Part shown: piece by piece, positions 37,431 to 48,481 of the stretch | Layout of the letters: every line of letters begins with the position of its first letter | Numbering within the stretch: the first letter of the stretch is position 1 | Assembly (NCBI GenBank): GCA_037043015.1 | Contig: CM073324.1 | Span: 675,413 to 739,412 of the forward strand | From: Bryum argenteum | Lineage: Eukaryota > Streptophyta > Bryopsida > Bryales > Bryaceae | DNA: 64,000 nucleotides | Direction of reading: 5' to 3' | Made by a program: the position numbers and the translations under genes | Notes under the pieces: model-generated | What the model was told of the DNA's origin: nothing | Seen by the model: the letters and a program-made list of their open reading frames with translations, nothing else | Database searches by the model: none

Positions 37431-38432
37431 CAAAATAGTAAAGGCCTGTATTAATTACAAAAAAATATCTGAGTTTCATACAAAATTTCACATGTATATG
37501 TGTTTTCCGGCATTTACAGCTTAAATACTATACACTCGATCCAAAATCTAAGTTGAAGGAGGACCTGGAGATTCTTCTTCTTCGTCACCCACTGGTCCTA
37601 TTTCAGGCATAGGAGAGGAAGGCGTAGGTGCGGGAGGCTCGGTAGTTGGAGGCGGCAGAGACGGGAGTGGTTGCAGGGATGCAGGATCAGCACGGGTAGC
37701 AGTGGTGGCCTTTGTCTTCACCAAAGCTAATGCGTGGCCGGCAGTTAAATTCTCCATCATCTCCATCAACCTGTCATGGCGTTCCTGTTCCCTCTTTTCG
37801 CGTTCCCGCTGCTCAATATTCTGCTGTTTAAGGAGCTCTTCCAACTCTTTCCGGTGTGCCATCTCCTCCTCAACCTTGCGCTGTAGTGCTGCCAATTCAA
37901 CACTCTCATCGGCCTTGAACCTACTTGAAGGTGAGTCCCTCGACAGGGGATTTCGTTTCCGCTTTGCACTCCCTCTGCCTCCTCCTCGCCCGGGAGCGGT
38001 ACGCGACTCTTGCGATGTCCGCGGGGTCGTGTCAATTTCCATGTCTTGCTCTTCGTCATCTCCTGCGGAACCAAGGCTGTAAGTGCTGCCTTCGCCATGA
38101 AGTAGCCTTCCGCTTGATCCAGAGTCCTCCCGGTCGGGAACGTCCGCCTCATCGTCGAGAGGGTCGTCATCCAAAGACGCAACAGCTTTGCGCTTGCCCT
38201 TAGAAGCATGGTCCCGACCTCCGGATACTCGCCTTTGTTGACGAAGTAGCCGTTTACGGAGAAGTCAATGGGATCAAGAGTAAGCCCATCGTTGTATGCT
38301 TGGTCGATGTCCTCTTTGTCTTCGGCATCGAATATGGAGTAGGCATCGAGAGACAACATCTACAAAAGAAGGTGCAGCTTAGACTACAGATAAAGCTGAA
38401 GCAGGAGCGAACATGGTTGGAAACAAGCATGA

Positions 38433-38459
38433 CAGTTTAGCTCGACTCGAGCTAAACTG
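38433..38459. repeat. 27 bp palindrome, copy 2
   Basis: Exact copy (central base C), inside the intron 38360-38502. Confidence 0.95.
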
Positions 38460-39955
38460 TAGGGAGCGTAAATAGAGTAGGTCAAGTGTAAGAAATCTTA
38501 CCACGCTTGCGCATACTGCTTTTCCGCCGGCGTAGACAAGAAAAATATTCTCCTGCTCCTGGCAAAATAGCTGGATTACCTGCAAATAAAAATCCATCCT
38601 CAACTCAATCGGGTACATGTGATACCGAGACTCGTTGTACTTCCGCGGCTTCTCGTAAAGCGCGTGCTTTGGCGCGCGGTACTCGGTCTCTGGCAATCTT
38701 GCGAGCTTTATGTCTTCCCTGATCATGAAGAGAAGACGCACTGGCTGCGAGGCTTGCTTGGCTTTCGCATTGAATCCAACAATCCGTTCGTGCGGGGACG
38801 GATAGTACATTGATGGAATCAGCTTATACTTTGCCCCTTGGAAGTAGGCAGGATTTCTCGCGAACGCCTTGACTTGCTGGTAATCATTGTCATCCCCGCA
38901 GATGAAGAACCAGCAAGGTATATCTTTGAGAGCTGGCTTGTTCTGGTACAATAAGATCGCCATGAACATTTCGAAGAATGGGTGCTCAGGCAAGGAATCT
39001 GCGGAGGTGCTACCACTTCCCGGAATCAATCTGAAGTCGATGATTCCAACGTTCATCTCAGGAGCAACCGCCGGCCATTTGTTCTCAGGCCATTCGCCGA
39101 GCCTCTGTGGTGTTCTGCGGTGGAAGGAACGGAATATTACACTACCCGTGGGGCCGACGAACTTCTCGCGTTTTTCGAGGAAAATCTCGAAGAATCTCTT
39201 AGCGTAGGGCGAAAGATCCTCGCAGCTGGTATTCCTGTGTTGGGTCTGCCTCTGATCAGCATAATATTTGTCAGGGATTCCCCATTCCAGAAGTGCGCGC
39301 TTGGAGGCCTTCGTGACGTGGTAGTCCTTCTTAAACTTCTTCCACGCATCCACGTCAAACTCGTTGTTCTTGAAGATTCCGAGTTGGGGTCTGATCTTGT
39401 GGATCTGAAGCTGGGCGGTCGCCTTCCGCTTCAACCGCTCAACGTACTCCTTGACGGAGTAGCAATCTTCAAGGAGGGTTACTGGTTGTTTCAAAGTAAC
39501 CTTCGGGTATTCCAGTTTCCTCGACGGACCTGACTTATTGAGCATGTGTGTACATAGTTTTCTGTGGTCCGACTTTGAAAGGTTACCGAGGTTCTTGAAA
39601 AATTCTCTCGACAGGGTTTGGTCGCTATCTGGTTTAAACCCTGGCTTGTCACACAGCTGCCTCAAGGAGTAGGGGTCGATAAGGGTCCCCTGCGCGACAC
39701 TTCCGATCAACTCTGCCCATAGGTTCCAGAGATCATCGGGGAAGGTGATGATTTTTAGCTCATTTGTTAGAGACAAGACCTTGTTCTTCACCTCTACTTG
39801 GGCCTTGGCAACATCGATCATGGCGAACCTATGCCGAATAGAGTCAACGAATTTCTGCAATGCCACAGCACTATGTAAGATTTCCGATTGGAAGTATGCG
39901 TCCGAAATTAGGAATCAGGTGTTCTGGGAATCTTGTGTTCTTGAAACTGTAATGG

Positions 39956-40048
39956 CAGTTTAGCTCGACTCGAGCTAAACTGCCATTACAGTTTAGCTCG
40001 ACTCGAGCAAAACTGCCATTCCAGTTTAGCTCGACTCGAGCAAAACTG
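39956..40048. repeat. 27 bp palindromes, copies 3-5, as 33 bp tandem
   Basis: Copies at 39956-39982 (exact), 39989-40015 and 40022-40048 (each with gcaaaactg instead of gctaaactg). They are spaced at exactly 33 bases and lie inside the intron 39867-40115. Confidence 0.95.
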
Positions 40049-41619
40049 CAACGGGAAATTATTTGCAAATACAGAAGTTAGAAATACGATGCGGCATGAG
40101 GTAATACTTACGTCGAAATTTGCAAATTGTGACAGCACGCGCTTCGCCTGCACTTGTTTGTCTGCCACCCCAGCTGCTGCATGTCTGTTGGCTGGACGCC
40201 CGTAGTTCTCCCACACGGTGCGGGCGGCAAGGATATTCGATGCCCATGTTGGCTTAAACGGAGTGAAATGGTTCACTCTGTTATAGAACGCCAATATTTT
40301 GCGGAGCTTGGCTTCATCCTTTGTCCAGACTATGAAGGCAGACCACACCCGAAAATCCTTGCGAATGGTTTCTGGAACTTTGGACTCAAACATCTGCTTT
40401 GAGGCGGCAACTTTGTCTTTGGCCGTTGATAATCCGTAACTCATGATCCCGCATATCTTCAATGCCGTTTGGTTTGACATCCAATTTAGGCATTACGCAG
40501 AGCGTTCTTCGCGACTGTCGGGCATATTGATGAGAAAGTTCATCAAGTCCGTCTTTCCCCTCTTTTCGAATGCCCGAATTGTCCACTGTGGAGGGGACTC
40601 AATCATCTTCATTGTGTTGATCTCCATCTTCGTGTCAGGTTTAGAAAAGACGAAACAGTCCTGACAGTCTGTGAAGAACTTCTGGTAGATGAGGTTGACG
40701 TTCTCGAAGTCAATTTCCTCCACGGTGTTAACGTTCTTTGGAATGCATTGTATAGCATCGTTCAAAGCCGTTAAAGCATCCTCTTCCGGGATGAGCATGC
40801 TCTTTTTCTTCTTCGCCTCGGCAGACTTCTTCACGGGAGCTTCTCTCCTCTGTACGGGTGAGTCAGAGGTCGTGGTGGTTGTGGGGGCCGGCCGTGACGC
40901 ACGTTGCGGACGAGATGGTGTCCTGCTCAGAACGCCGCTCCCAGTTGCAGTCAGCCCAGATCCCTCTAGTGGAGCTTTTCCCTTGAGGTGTATCGTCTTC
41001 GCCGCCATGTCAGCGTGAGTTAGAGCCGAGACTACAGATCGCAGTTTTATTGCGAGCTGCTTGGCCTTGAGAGCTCCCCTCTGTTTGGTTTGCCATGCTT
41101 TAGTAAGCATATCATGTTTCAGTGTTGTTTTGATATCATCGAAATTGGACGCCTCTAAGCTCTCCACCAACTGCCCCAAGTCGAATTGAGTTTGCTTGAT
41201 ATCGATAAGAATGGAGTAGTTGTAGGCACAGTCCTTGTCATTATCCTTGAAGGTTGTGCACGTTGCTATGACTTCTTTCTCTGTTTTGTGGTCGAAGTCA
41301 GTGAGCTTGGAGTCAATGTCAACGCACATGGGGTCTTCTACATCTCCTTCGTATGTGACGACAAGAGTGAGGAATGCTGTGTATGGGATCCACCTCGCTG
41401 ACCACGAAAGCACTTTCGATGGGTCCTTGAATTCCCAGCAGTCCAACTACTTCGTATCGTCGCCATCGTCTTCGTCAGAGTCCAGCGGCCTAAGTTTGAA
41501 GAAGTGTTGGAGGGCCTCTCGAACTCGTGCCTTCTCTTAACTGTAAATATAAAGTTTGAGTTAGTTCAATGTACCGAAATCGATTCCCTTGAAGCACGAT
41601 TCTTACATCCTAGTACATG

Positions 41620-41784
41620 CAGTTTAGCTCGACTCGAGCTAAACTGTAGATGCCTGTGTCAACGACAGTTTAGCTCGAGTCGAGCTAAACTGTACAGACA
41701 TGGGTCAGTATTAGTTTAGCTCGACTCAAGCTAAACTGTAGAGGCCTGTGTCAACGACAGTTTAGCTCGAGTCGAGCTAAACTG
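41620..41784. repeat. 27 bp palindromes, copies 6-9
   Basis: Copies at 41620-41646, 41666-41692, 41712-41738 (three changes) and 41758-41784. The spacer gcctgtgtcaacgacag occurs before copies 7 and 9, so a unit of about 92 bp containing two palindromes is tandemly duplicated. They lie 5' of the methyltransferase-like gene. Confidence 0.95.
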
Positions 41785-41962
41785 TAGCTGCTGTTCTGTA
41801 GGTTTTTCGTTTAGTACAGTGAATATTTGGCCTTAGCTCTACTATTATTCGATATAGATTGTTACGTCATGTTAGTGAACGTTATCCTTTACTGGTGTTG
41901 TCATTTGATATTCGTTGATAAGAGGGTAGCCGTTTTGGTTGACAGCAGTAGCATAATGCCAA

Positions 41963-42081
41963 CAGTTTAGCTCGAGTTGAGCTAAACTGTAAGTACTACC
42001 GTCAACTGCAGTTTAGCTCGACTCGAGCTAAACTGTTATGAGTGCTGTCAACTACAGTTCAGCTCGAGTCAAGCTAAACTG
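41963..42081. repeat. 27 bp palindromes, copies 10-12
   Basis: Copies at 41963-41989 (one change), 42009-42035 (exact) and 42055-42081 (two changes), spaced 46 bases apart. The last ends 99 bases before the outer LTR element. Confidence 0.95.
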
Positions 42082-42175
42082 TAGTACATTGTATGTACGC
42101 GGCGTACTATACATGTTTCTAGTTTGCTAGAGCTGAACTAATGCAGAGGACTCAAATCCATTTGCAAGTGACTTG

Positions 42176-42180
42176 CTGAT
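42176..42180. repeat. Target site duplication ctgat, left
   Basis: Identical to 63117-63121. The pair flanks the outer LTR retrotransposon exactly. Confidence 0.85.
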
Positions 42181-43666
42181 TGTCGCGGCCCTAATTACTC
42201 CCAACTCTTTTTCTTCAAGTAAGCCTTACTTGATAGCGGAATCCCGGCTCACTTAGTTGGTAGCAACCGGCCACGACTTTGCTAACACTTGCATGTGCCC
42301 CACACACAATGTTAGCACCATTTCTAGTCAAGGTGTCCAACCCACCTTGACTCCCCCAACTCATTACCCGGAACCCGTAAACCGGAACTCCCACAAAACA
42401 TATGGGCATGCCACTTGGTGGCACGGGGCGGCCTTCCACACATGTCCAAGCTCCCAAGGGTGCTACTAATCACCCCCGGAGCAAACCGCCCTTATCCATT
42501 GTCCAACTTCCTATTAGTCCCCTTCCACTCTTGTTTCTCACCCCATTCGGGACTTTGCCGGAAATCCTCCCGGAATCCGGCACTAGTTTTCCCGGGGACT
42601 AGTTTGGAGCGGGACTCTTTCCAACCCAATGTTGCGGGATGCTCAAGAGCATCCCACAATGCCCAAGATGTAGGAGTGAGGCTTCCTTTCCATGCCTCAT
42701 CTTCTTGAGCCATTCCCGGTCACTCCCGGGAACCGGCACTACTTATCACGGGGACTAACTTGGAGAGGGACACTTCCCAACCCCATGTTTAGAGATGCTC
42801 CAAAGCACTCTCTACTTTTTCCACAAGGTGCGGGAGTGAGGCCCCATCCCAAGCCTCACCCCTTGAGCCACCCCGGCTCCTCAAGGCACCATGTGCAAGT
42901 GAGAGGAGGAGACCACCCCTCCTCATAGTACTCTCTGAGTCTTCGGTAGGCCCCCCTCTTGTGTTGAGGGGCCTTCCGTGACACACTTTTGTTTTGGAAG
43001 ACCACCCGTTTTTGCCTTAGCCTCAAAAACGGGCCGTATCTTCTTTTCGGGCCAACTTGTAGCTCAGTTATCCAAATGGGACGTGCGAGCCCATTTTCGA
43101 CATCTACTCTTTGAGTAGATGTCGATGGAGTCCTCACTTGTCCCAATCGGAGCTTGCATGTGGGAGCTATGCTCCTCTGAACATTCGGAAGTCCCGGGAG
43201 GCAGCAGTCCCGGAGTCCCGAAGTCCCGATGCTTTGGAGAGCCATATCTCCCAAAGCATTGCTTTGCTCTCCACGACGCTTAGCATTTTGGAAAGCTCTT
43301 GTCCATAGCTTTCCAACGACATGCAACATGCCGCCATCCAAGAAGGTCGACACATTGAGTCCCGAAAGGCAACACTCCCGAGTCCCGGAGTGTCCCGGAA
43401 CGCGCTCCAACTTTGGAGAGTCAAATCTCATGACTCACAACTCCAAATCGCGCGTTCTTTGGACCCATGGGTGCGTGCTCAAACAAGGTTTTCAACCATG
43501 TAAGGCACACCACCAAGTTCGTCTCGAGCACGACGCCATTGCGTGCTGTTTGCTCGGGACTCCTCTTGATCACCTCACCTTGTCTCTTGCCAAGCCCGGG
43601 GCGTCACTCCCGGGGTCCACTCGGCTCACCACGGTGTTTGGGCATCTTTTGGAAAGGGATGTGACA
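42181..43666 (-). repeat. 3' LTR of outer element
   Basis: Nearly identical to 56066-56734 joined to 62308-63116. It includes a perfect 12 bp inverted repeat with a 3-base loop at about 43108-43134 (cgacatctactc / gagtagatgtcg), conserved in the other LTR at about 62548-62574. Open frames here are not genes. Confidence 0.9.
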
Positions 43667-44520
43667 CTCACCCCCACCAAACAATGTCGATGCCCTCATC
43701 GACAATCTCTCTTGTCGGCAGTACCAAGTTCTTGAGTTAGCCGCCTCCTTGGCACTTGCATTGCGTTCCTGGGTAGCTAGCCCCGCAATGCTCCAAGCAT
43801 CCTTTTACTTGGAAAATGGCTAAGTCTCAAAGGTGGCACCCGATAAGTCTAAGGTCCTTTCCACCCAAGGACTTTCCTTGGAAGGACCAACATAAAGTAG
43901 ACCTATCCACTTTGAGACTCACTTGGAATGCCCCCAATGGCCCCAAGTTAGGCTCAACTAGCCCATCATACTCACATGACTTAGGATTGAATTCAAGGCT
44001 AACCAACACTTTCTTGGTCGCAACACCAAGCCCTCTTTTCAAACACTTAGGCTCTCAAGTGGTCAACTTTGCTCGCCTAGGGGTAATGCTAAGTCCCGTC
44101 CGACCTAGCCTTTGCTTCACTCTACCGAGACATGGGTGATCAAGCCATGCGTTGACGATGGTCAACCCGCAAAGGGCACTTTTATGAGCCCGTGCCACTA
44201 CCTTGCTGCCGCCCGAGCAAGTCCTAAGCTTAAGAGTTGTGGGGGTTCACCCACTCACAACTCCTAAGCCAAGGTCCCTGTTTTGCAGCATTCCAAGTAT
44301 TGGCTTCGCGTATCCTTCAACCTCTTCTAACCAACCTAGCAATCCAAAATGAGATTAGGACTCATCTCACTTCAAACATGCAATCAAGGAACTTGCCAGC
44401 AACTTTTATAGTCAACCAAGTATTACAACATGTGTCATTTGCACCAAATGCTAAACAAAACTTAGGCCAAGTGTACACAAGTGTGGTGCTTCACCCCCAC
44501 TTCAAAGGTTGATGTCCTCA
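43667..44520 (-). other. Untranslated internal region between pol relic and 3' LTR
   Basis: No coding sequence. Both edges contain a related stretch (cacccccac followed by a tgatgtcctcatcaatgc or tcgatgccctcatcgac block), suggesting a duplicated end of an internal region or an older LTR remnant. Confidence 0.4.
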
Positions 44521-46768
44521 TCAATGCTTTTTCGGTGTCTTGGATCTCCTTTGGCTTTCATACCTTTCCACCATCTCCTTTGCATTGGCCATGTACTTGG
44601 CCTCAACCCATGTTGATTCCTTCTCATGGTACCCCCGCCACTTCACCAAGTATTCTTTGCCCTTCTTCTTGGTGATCCGGCAGTTCATAATGCCTCCAAA
44701 CTCCAAGTGATCACCAAGTAGTTCGGGTGGAGGCCGCAACACTTGCTTGCGTTTCGGCCTCACCTTATCTTTGTGATATGGCTTGGATAATGACACATGG
44801 AAGGTGGGATAAATCTTGGTCTCCGGTCGTAAGTCCAACTTATACACATCCTCAAACAACCGTTTTGCAATGACAAATGGACTCACATACTTTGCCATGG
44901 ATATGGGAGTGAAGCCATCTGGTAAGGTGAAGTTCTTCACATTCTACCACACCGTTTAGCCCTCCTCATACTCCTCATGGCGCCGCCCTTTGTTAACTTG
45001 TTTCACATACCTCTTCGGGTCTTGTCTAAGTTACACTTGGTCCTTTTCAATAAGTTGCTATCTCTTGGCTACCAAGTCTTTTGCACCTTGGCTTTGTTCC
45101 ATCTCCGATTGCAATCCAGTTAAAATCTAGGTCGTTAGGCATAAGTGGCTTTACACATAAGCCACATTGGGCGGCGATTGACTCATAGCACCATGCCTCA
45201 ATACATTATGGCTACCAACCGCCTAACCCAAGTAATCACTCCAATCACTTTGGTCTTCGGCAACCCATGATGCCGCTTCCAAACGCTGAAAAAGAGCACC
45301 ACCTTGTCAAAGGCGGTCGCCCATCTCTTTTGTTGGCTCCATTCTTGCCAACTTACAAAACCTATCCACCACCACAAAGATGGCGTCACTTCCTCGTGAC
45401 TCGGAAGGCTTATAATGAAATCCATGGAGACACACTCCCATGGACCATCCCGGATAGGCAAATGCCGTAACAAACCCACGTGCTTTTGATATGGCACCCG
45501 GTTGGCTTCACAAGAGATACAAGTCTTCACATAATGGGCAATGTTCTTCTTCATCCCGGGCCAATTGAACCTCTTTGAAACCAAACATATGGTGGACTTC
45601 TCCCCCCTATGCCCGGCCAAGCGGTTGTCATGCTCCTCCTTGAGCACACTCAACCTCCACATGCCCTTTGGAACACACACCCTATTTTGCTTGAACTTGA
45701 TCATAGATTGATGAAGCCGGATACCTTCGGGCTTCTTGCCACACCCAAGTTCTCTTAAGAACTTTCAAGCCTCGAGGTCTTTCATATACGCCTCTCTTAC
45801 CCGCTTTGCCAAATCACCTTCACCCGCATACATCACTCTCATGACTTACGTGGTATTTGGCTTATTTTCATCATTCCAACCTAGTGCATCCGGCGCCCAT
45901 TCATTCGGCCCGGGTTGTGAATCAACTCCACATTGATGAGCACTTAGGTATCACACCACCTCAAATGCTTGCGTGTGACTTTGGCTTGTGTCTCAAAGTA
46001 CTTCAATGAAACATTATTGGTGAACACCTAGGTCTTCTCAAGACCAAGGTAATGTTGCCATGTCTTCAAACAATGCATCATGGCCAACATCTCTTTTTCA
46101 TGCGTTGGCCAATTGATTTGAGTGCCATCCAATTTCTTGCTTTCAAATGCAATTGGCCTTCCTTCTTGCATGAGCACTCCCTCGATGGCAAAGTCACTTG
46201 CATCGGTGTGCACCTCGAAAGGCTTATCAAACTCCGGGAACTTCAATACCGATGGGGAGGAGAGCTTCTCCTTGAGTTCTTGAAAGGCTTGCACACATGA
46301 ATCGGTCCCATCCAAGGCCAAGTTTTTCTTAAGTAAACCGGACATGGGCTTAGCAATCTTGGAGAAGTTCTTTATGAACCTCCCATAATAATAGGCCAAC
46401 CCAAGCAATGACCTCACTTCCTTTTGTAAAGTGGATTGGCTCCCTTTCTTGATTGCTTCCCCCTTCTTGTGGTCCGGTTTGACACTTTGCCCCCTCATAA
46501 TGTGTTCCAAGATCTCCATCTCTAGCAAGCCAAACTCACTCTTCTCCCCATTGGCATGTAACTTATTGTCCCTAAGTTTTTGAAGCACAATTGCAAGGTG
46601 TTGTGCATGCTCTTCCGCGATCTTAGAGAACACCAATATGTCATCAATGTAGACAATGACAAACACATCCATCTCTTGATGGAACACCGAAACATTGGGT
46701 ATTTGGACGCATATGGATTTGAACAACCCAAAAGGCATACAAAGCCTTAGATGACCTCTCAAATCCAC
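44521..46768 (-). pseudogene. Ty3/gypsy pol relic: RT, RNase H, integrase, chromodomain
   Basis: Minus strand, in pieces. 46768-46028: reverse transcriptase palm with VYIDDILVFS, then RNase H TDASDFAIEGVL and HEKEMLAMMHCLKTW. 45704-45198: integrase HHCC region (HRGEKSTI ... CISCEANR) and MDFIISLP. 44940-44521: integrase C-terminal region and a chromodomain (EYLVKWRGYHEKESTWV). Gaps and stops separate the parts, so it is inactive. The RT segment after MPFGL is replaced by a foreign 13-residue patch (see findings). Confidence 0.75.
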
Positions 46769-46782
46769 TTAGGAGGTGTGGA

Positions 46783-48210
46783 GTTAGAATTGGGCTTGTT
46801 CCTTCAACTCCCAAATCGGTTCTTAGCATTATCATGAACTCGGTTTTCTCAAATTCCTCCCAAGTTCACCAAGTTGATCCTACTCCCTAACATGTTGGGA
46901 GCTTGGTAGAACTCCAACTCAATCTTCGCTCGCAAATCGAGTTGGCAACCACTCAAATGGCCACCTTCTTATATCCACTCCAAAGGTATCAAAGAAAGTT
47001 ACCAAGATGAGATCAATCCCATCAAGATATTGTCGTGAAGTTTTCCACAAAAGTGAAGTTTCAACACTTCATCTTGTATTGAAGTTCTTCAATATGTTTA
47101 GTGTGGCTTGCCTTTTGCAAACCTCACTTCGATGATTGTCTTTCTTTTGCTCTATGCAAGCCCATCCTCTTCGCAAATCCGGACTTATGAATGAGTGGGT
47201 TGCTAATTTAGTTTAGAGCAATCCTTTAGGTTGGCCCATTTCTCCCATGTTTGAACAAGTTTGTGACTTGACTCTTTCTTAGACTTGTCCCCATCTTTGG
47301 TCTTGTCCTAGCAAACTTGTCATTCCCATCCAAGAAGCCCACTCTCCCCAAAACCTTTTGGTGATGAAACGACCAATCATTTTCGCCAACTTGAGCAACT
47401 TGGCACAATAGCACATTTAATCTTCAATGATGCCCGCTCCACCCAACTTTTGAGTCAATTGAAGAAAATGACTTTTTTGGCCAATTCTTCCTCTTTGGTC
47501 ACACATTCAAATGTGCATTGAAATCCCATACAAGGTATGGAAGGTGCCCGGACTTGCTTCAATCGCACATAGGCCATGCCATCCCGAATGTCTTGGCACT
47601 CTAAAGAAGCGATCACCAGGATCCCCCAAACGGTCCAAGTTGAGTTGCTCAACACTAAAGCGTTCTCATCCCGGTAACAAGTCTACCACAAAAGAGCATG
47701 CTCTTTCAAATGGTCACGGCAATGTTGATCTTGTCCTCTTCACGAGCTCTTTAGACCTCAAGGTTTGGAAGATCCACAATGAAGTCCTTGACCTTGTTTG
47801 CCTTGCGGGCCGTGAAGGAATGGAACTTTGGTCTTGCACAACTTGTGGGAAGAAGGGCATGATGCCCTTTCCTTGAGCTCCTTGATCTCTTGTTCCATGA
47901 CATGAAGAGTTTTGACAAGCTCATTGAACCATTCATCTCGTGCCTTCCGCTTAGGCCATCTACCTCAAATTCTAAAATTTTCTAAAAACTCTTAAAATGG
48001 TTTCAACTATCTATCTAGCTTTTCCCTTGGGTCCTCTTGCTCCTCATGAATTTCCATCCGCTACTAGAATGGACCTAGAGAAAACTCCTCAAATGGAACA
48101 TCTCCGCAAGAGACTTGAGAACGTGTATTCGGGCCACATCGCGAGCTTCCGGCCTGGCCTAGTGCCATCCCACTCTTGATTGGCTGGTTGAAGTTGAAGA
48201 AGATCTGCAC
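46783..48210 (-). pseudogene. gag/protease relic (second copy)
   Basis: Degenerate, homologous to 54630-56065 in the same orientation: both share gggctt...cccatatcggttcttagcat-type starts and the gaggatgggcttgcat, tgccaaattgctcaagttgg and aagaagttgacaagctc-type segments. No intact frame. It adjoins a degenerate initiator-Met type primer site (48211-48220 region) and the LTR fragment at 48221. Confidence 0.5.
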
Positions 48211-48220
48211 CGATACCAAG

Positions 48221-48480
48221 TGTCGCGACCCTAATTACTCCAACTCATTTTTTTGCTTAGTGAGCCTTACTTGGTAGCGGAATTCGGCTCACTTAGTTGG
48301 TAATAACCGCCACGACTTTCATAACTTTTTGCATGTGAGTTTATGAACAATGTTAGCAGGATCTAAGTCAAGGTGTCCAACCCACCTTGACTCCATAACT
48401 CATTACCGAATACTCATTATCCGGAACTCCCACCAACACACGGGCATGCCAACCTGGAACTCCCACCAACACATGGGCAT
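48221..48480 (-). repeat. Diverged LTR fragment (internal LTR)
   Basis: Begins tgtcgcgaccctaattactc, like the outer LTRs, but is clearly more diverged than they are from each other, and is cut off after about 260 bp by the chromovirus. It contains a short duplication (actcccaccaacacacgggc, repeated as actcccaccaacacatgggc). Confidence 0.75.
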
Positions 48481-48481
48481 G

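Larger units (their letters stand above)
37548..41540 (-). pseudogene. Broken multi-exon gene, permuted methyltransferase-like
   Basis: Exons in order: about 41540-40116, 39866-38503, 38359-37548. Introns 40115-39867 (CGAC|GTAAGT ... TTGCAG) and 38502-38360 (GTG|GTAAGA ... TTGTAG) keep frame. The first exon has two in-frame stops (TAG near 41447, TAA at 40493) with family-like sequence on both sides, and the last exon changes frame near 38222. The C-terminal part resembles a permuted Rossmann methyltransferase: VGIIDFRLIPGS (motif IV position, without DPPY), a helix-strand series, then ENIFLVYAGGKAVCASV continued over the intron by MLSLDAYSIFDAE (motif I and an acidic strand-2 end). After it come an acidic tail and a coiled coil (AALQRKVEEEMAHRKELEEL). 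It could belong to a repeated transposon-like family. Catalysis is doubtful. Confidence 0.45.

Noticed and set aside
40493-41447. Stop codon reassignment (TAA/TAG as Gln)
   Set aside because: The RMC1, ZF-HD and phosphatase genes have clean frames with normal CAA/CAG and end at standard stops. The in-frame stops occur in copies that also carry frameshifts.
37404-42081. Regularly spaced palindromes as a CRISPR array
   Set aside because: Spacing is irregular, the units are near-perfect hairpins split by exons, spacers are duplicated or of unequal size, and the DNA is a eukaryotic nuclear sequence.
42215-43735. Many overlapping frames of 60-190 codons on both strands
   Set aside because: They fall within the outer LTR and recur in its other copy; no domain and no codon signal.
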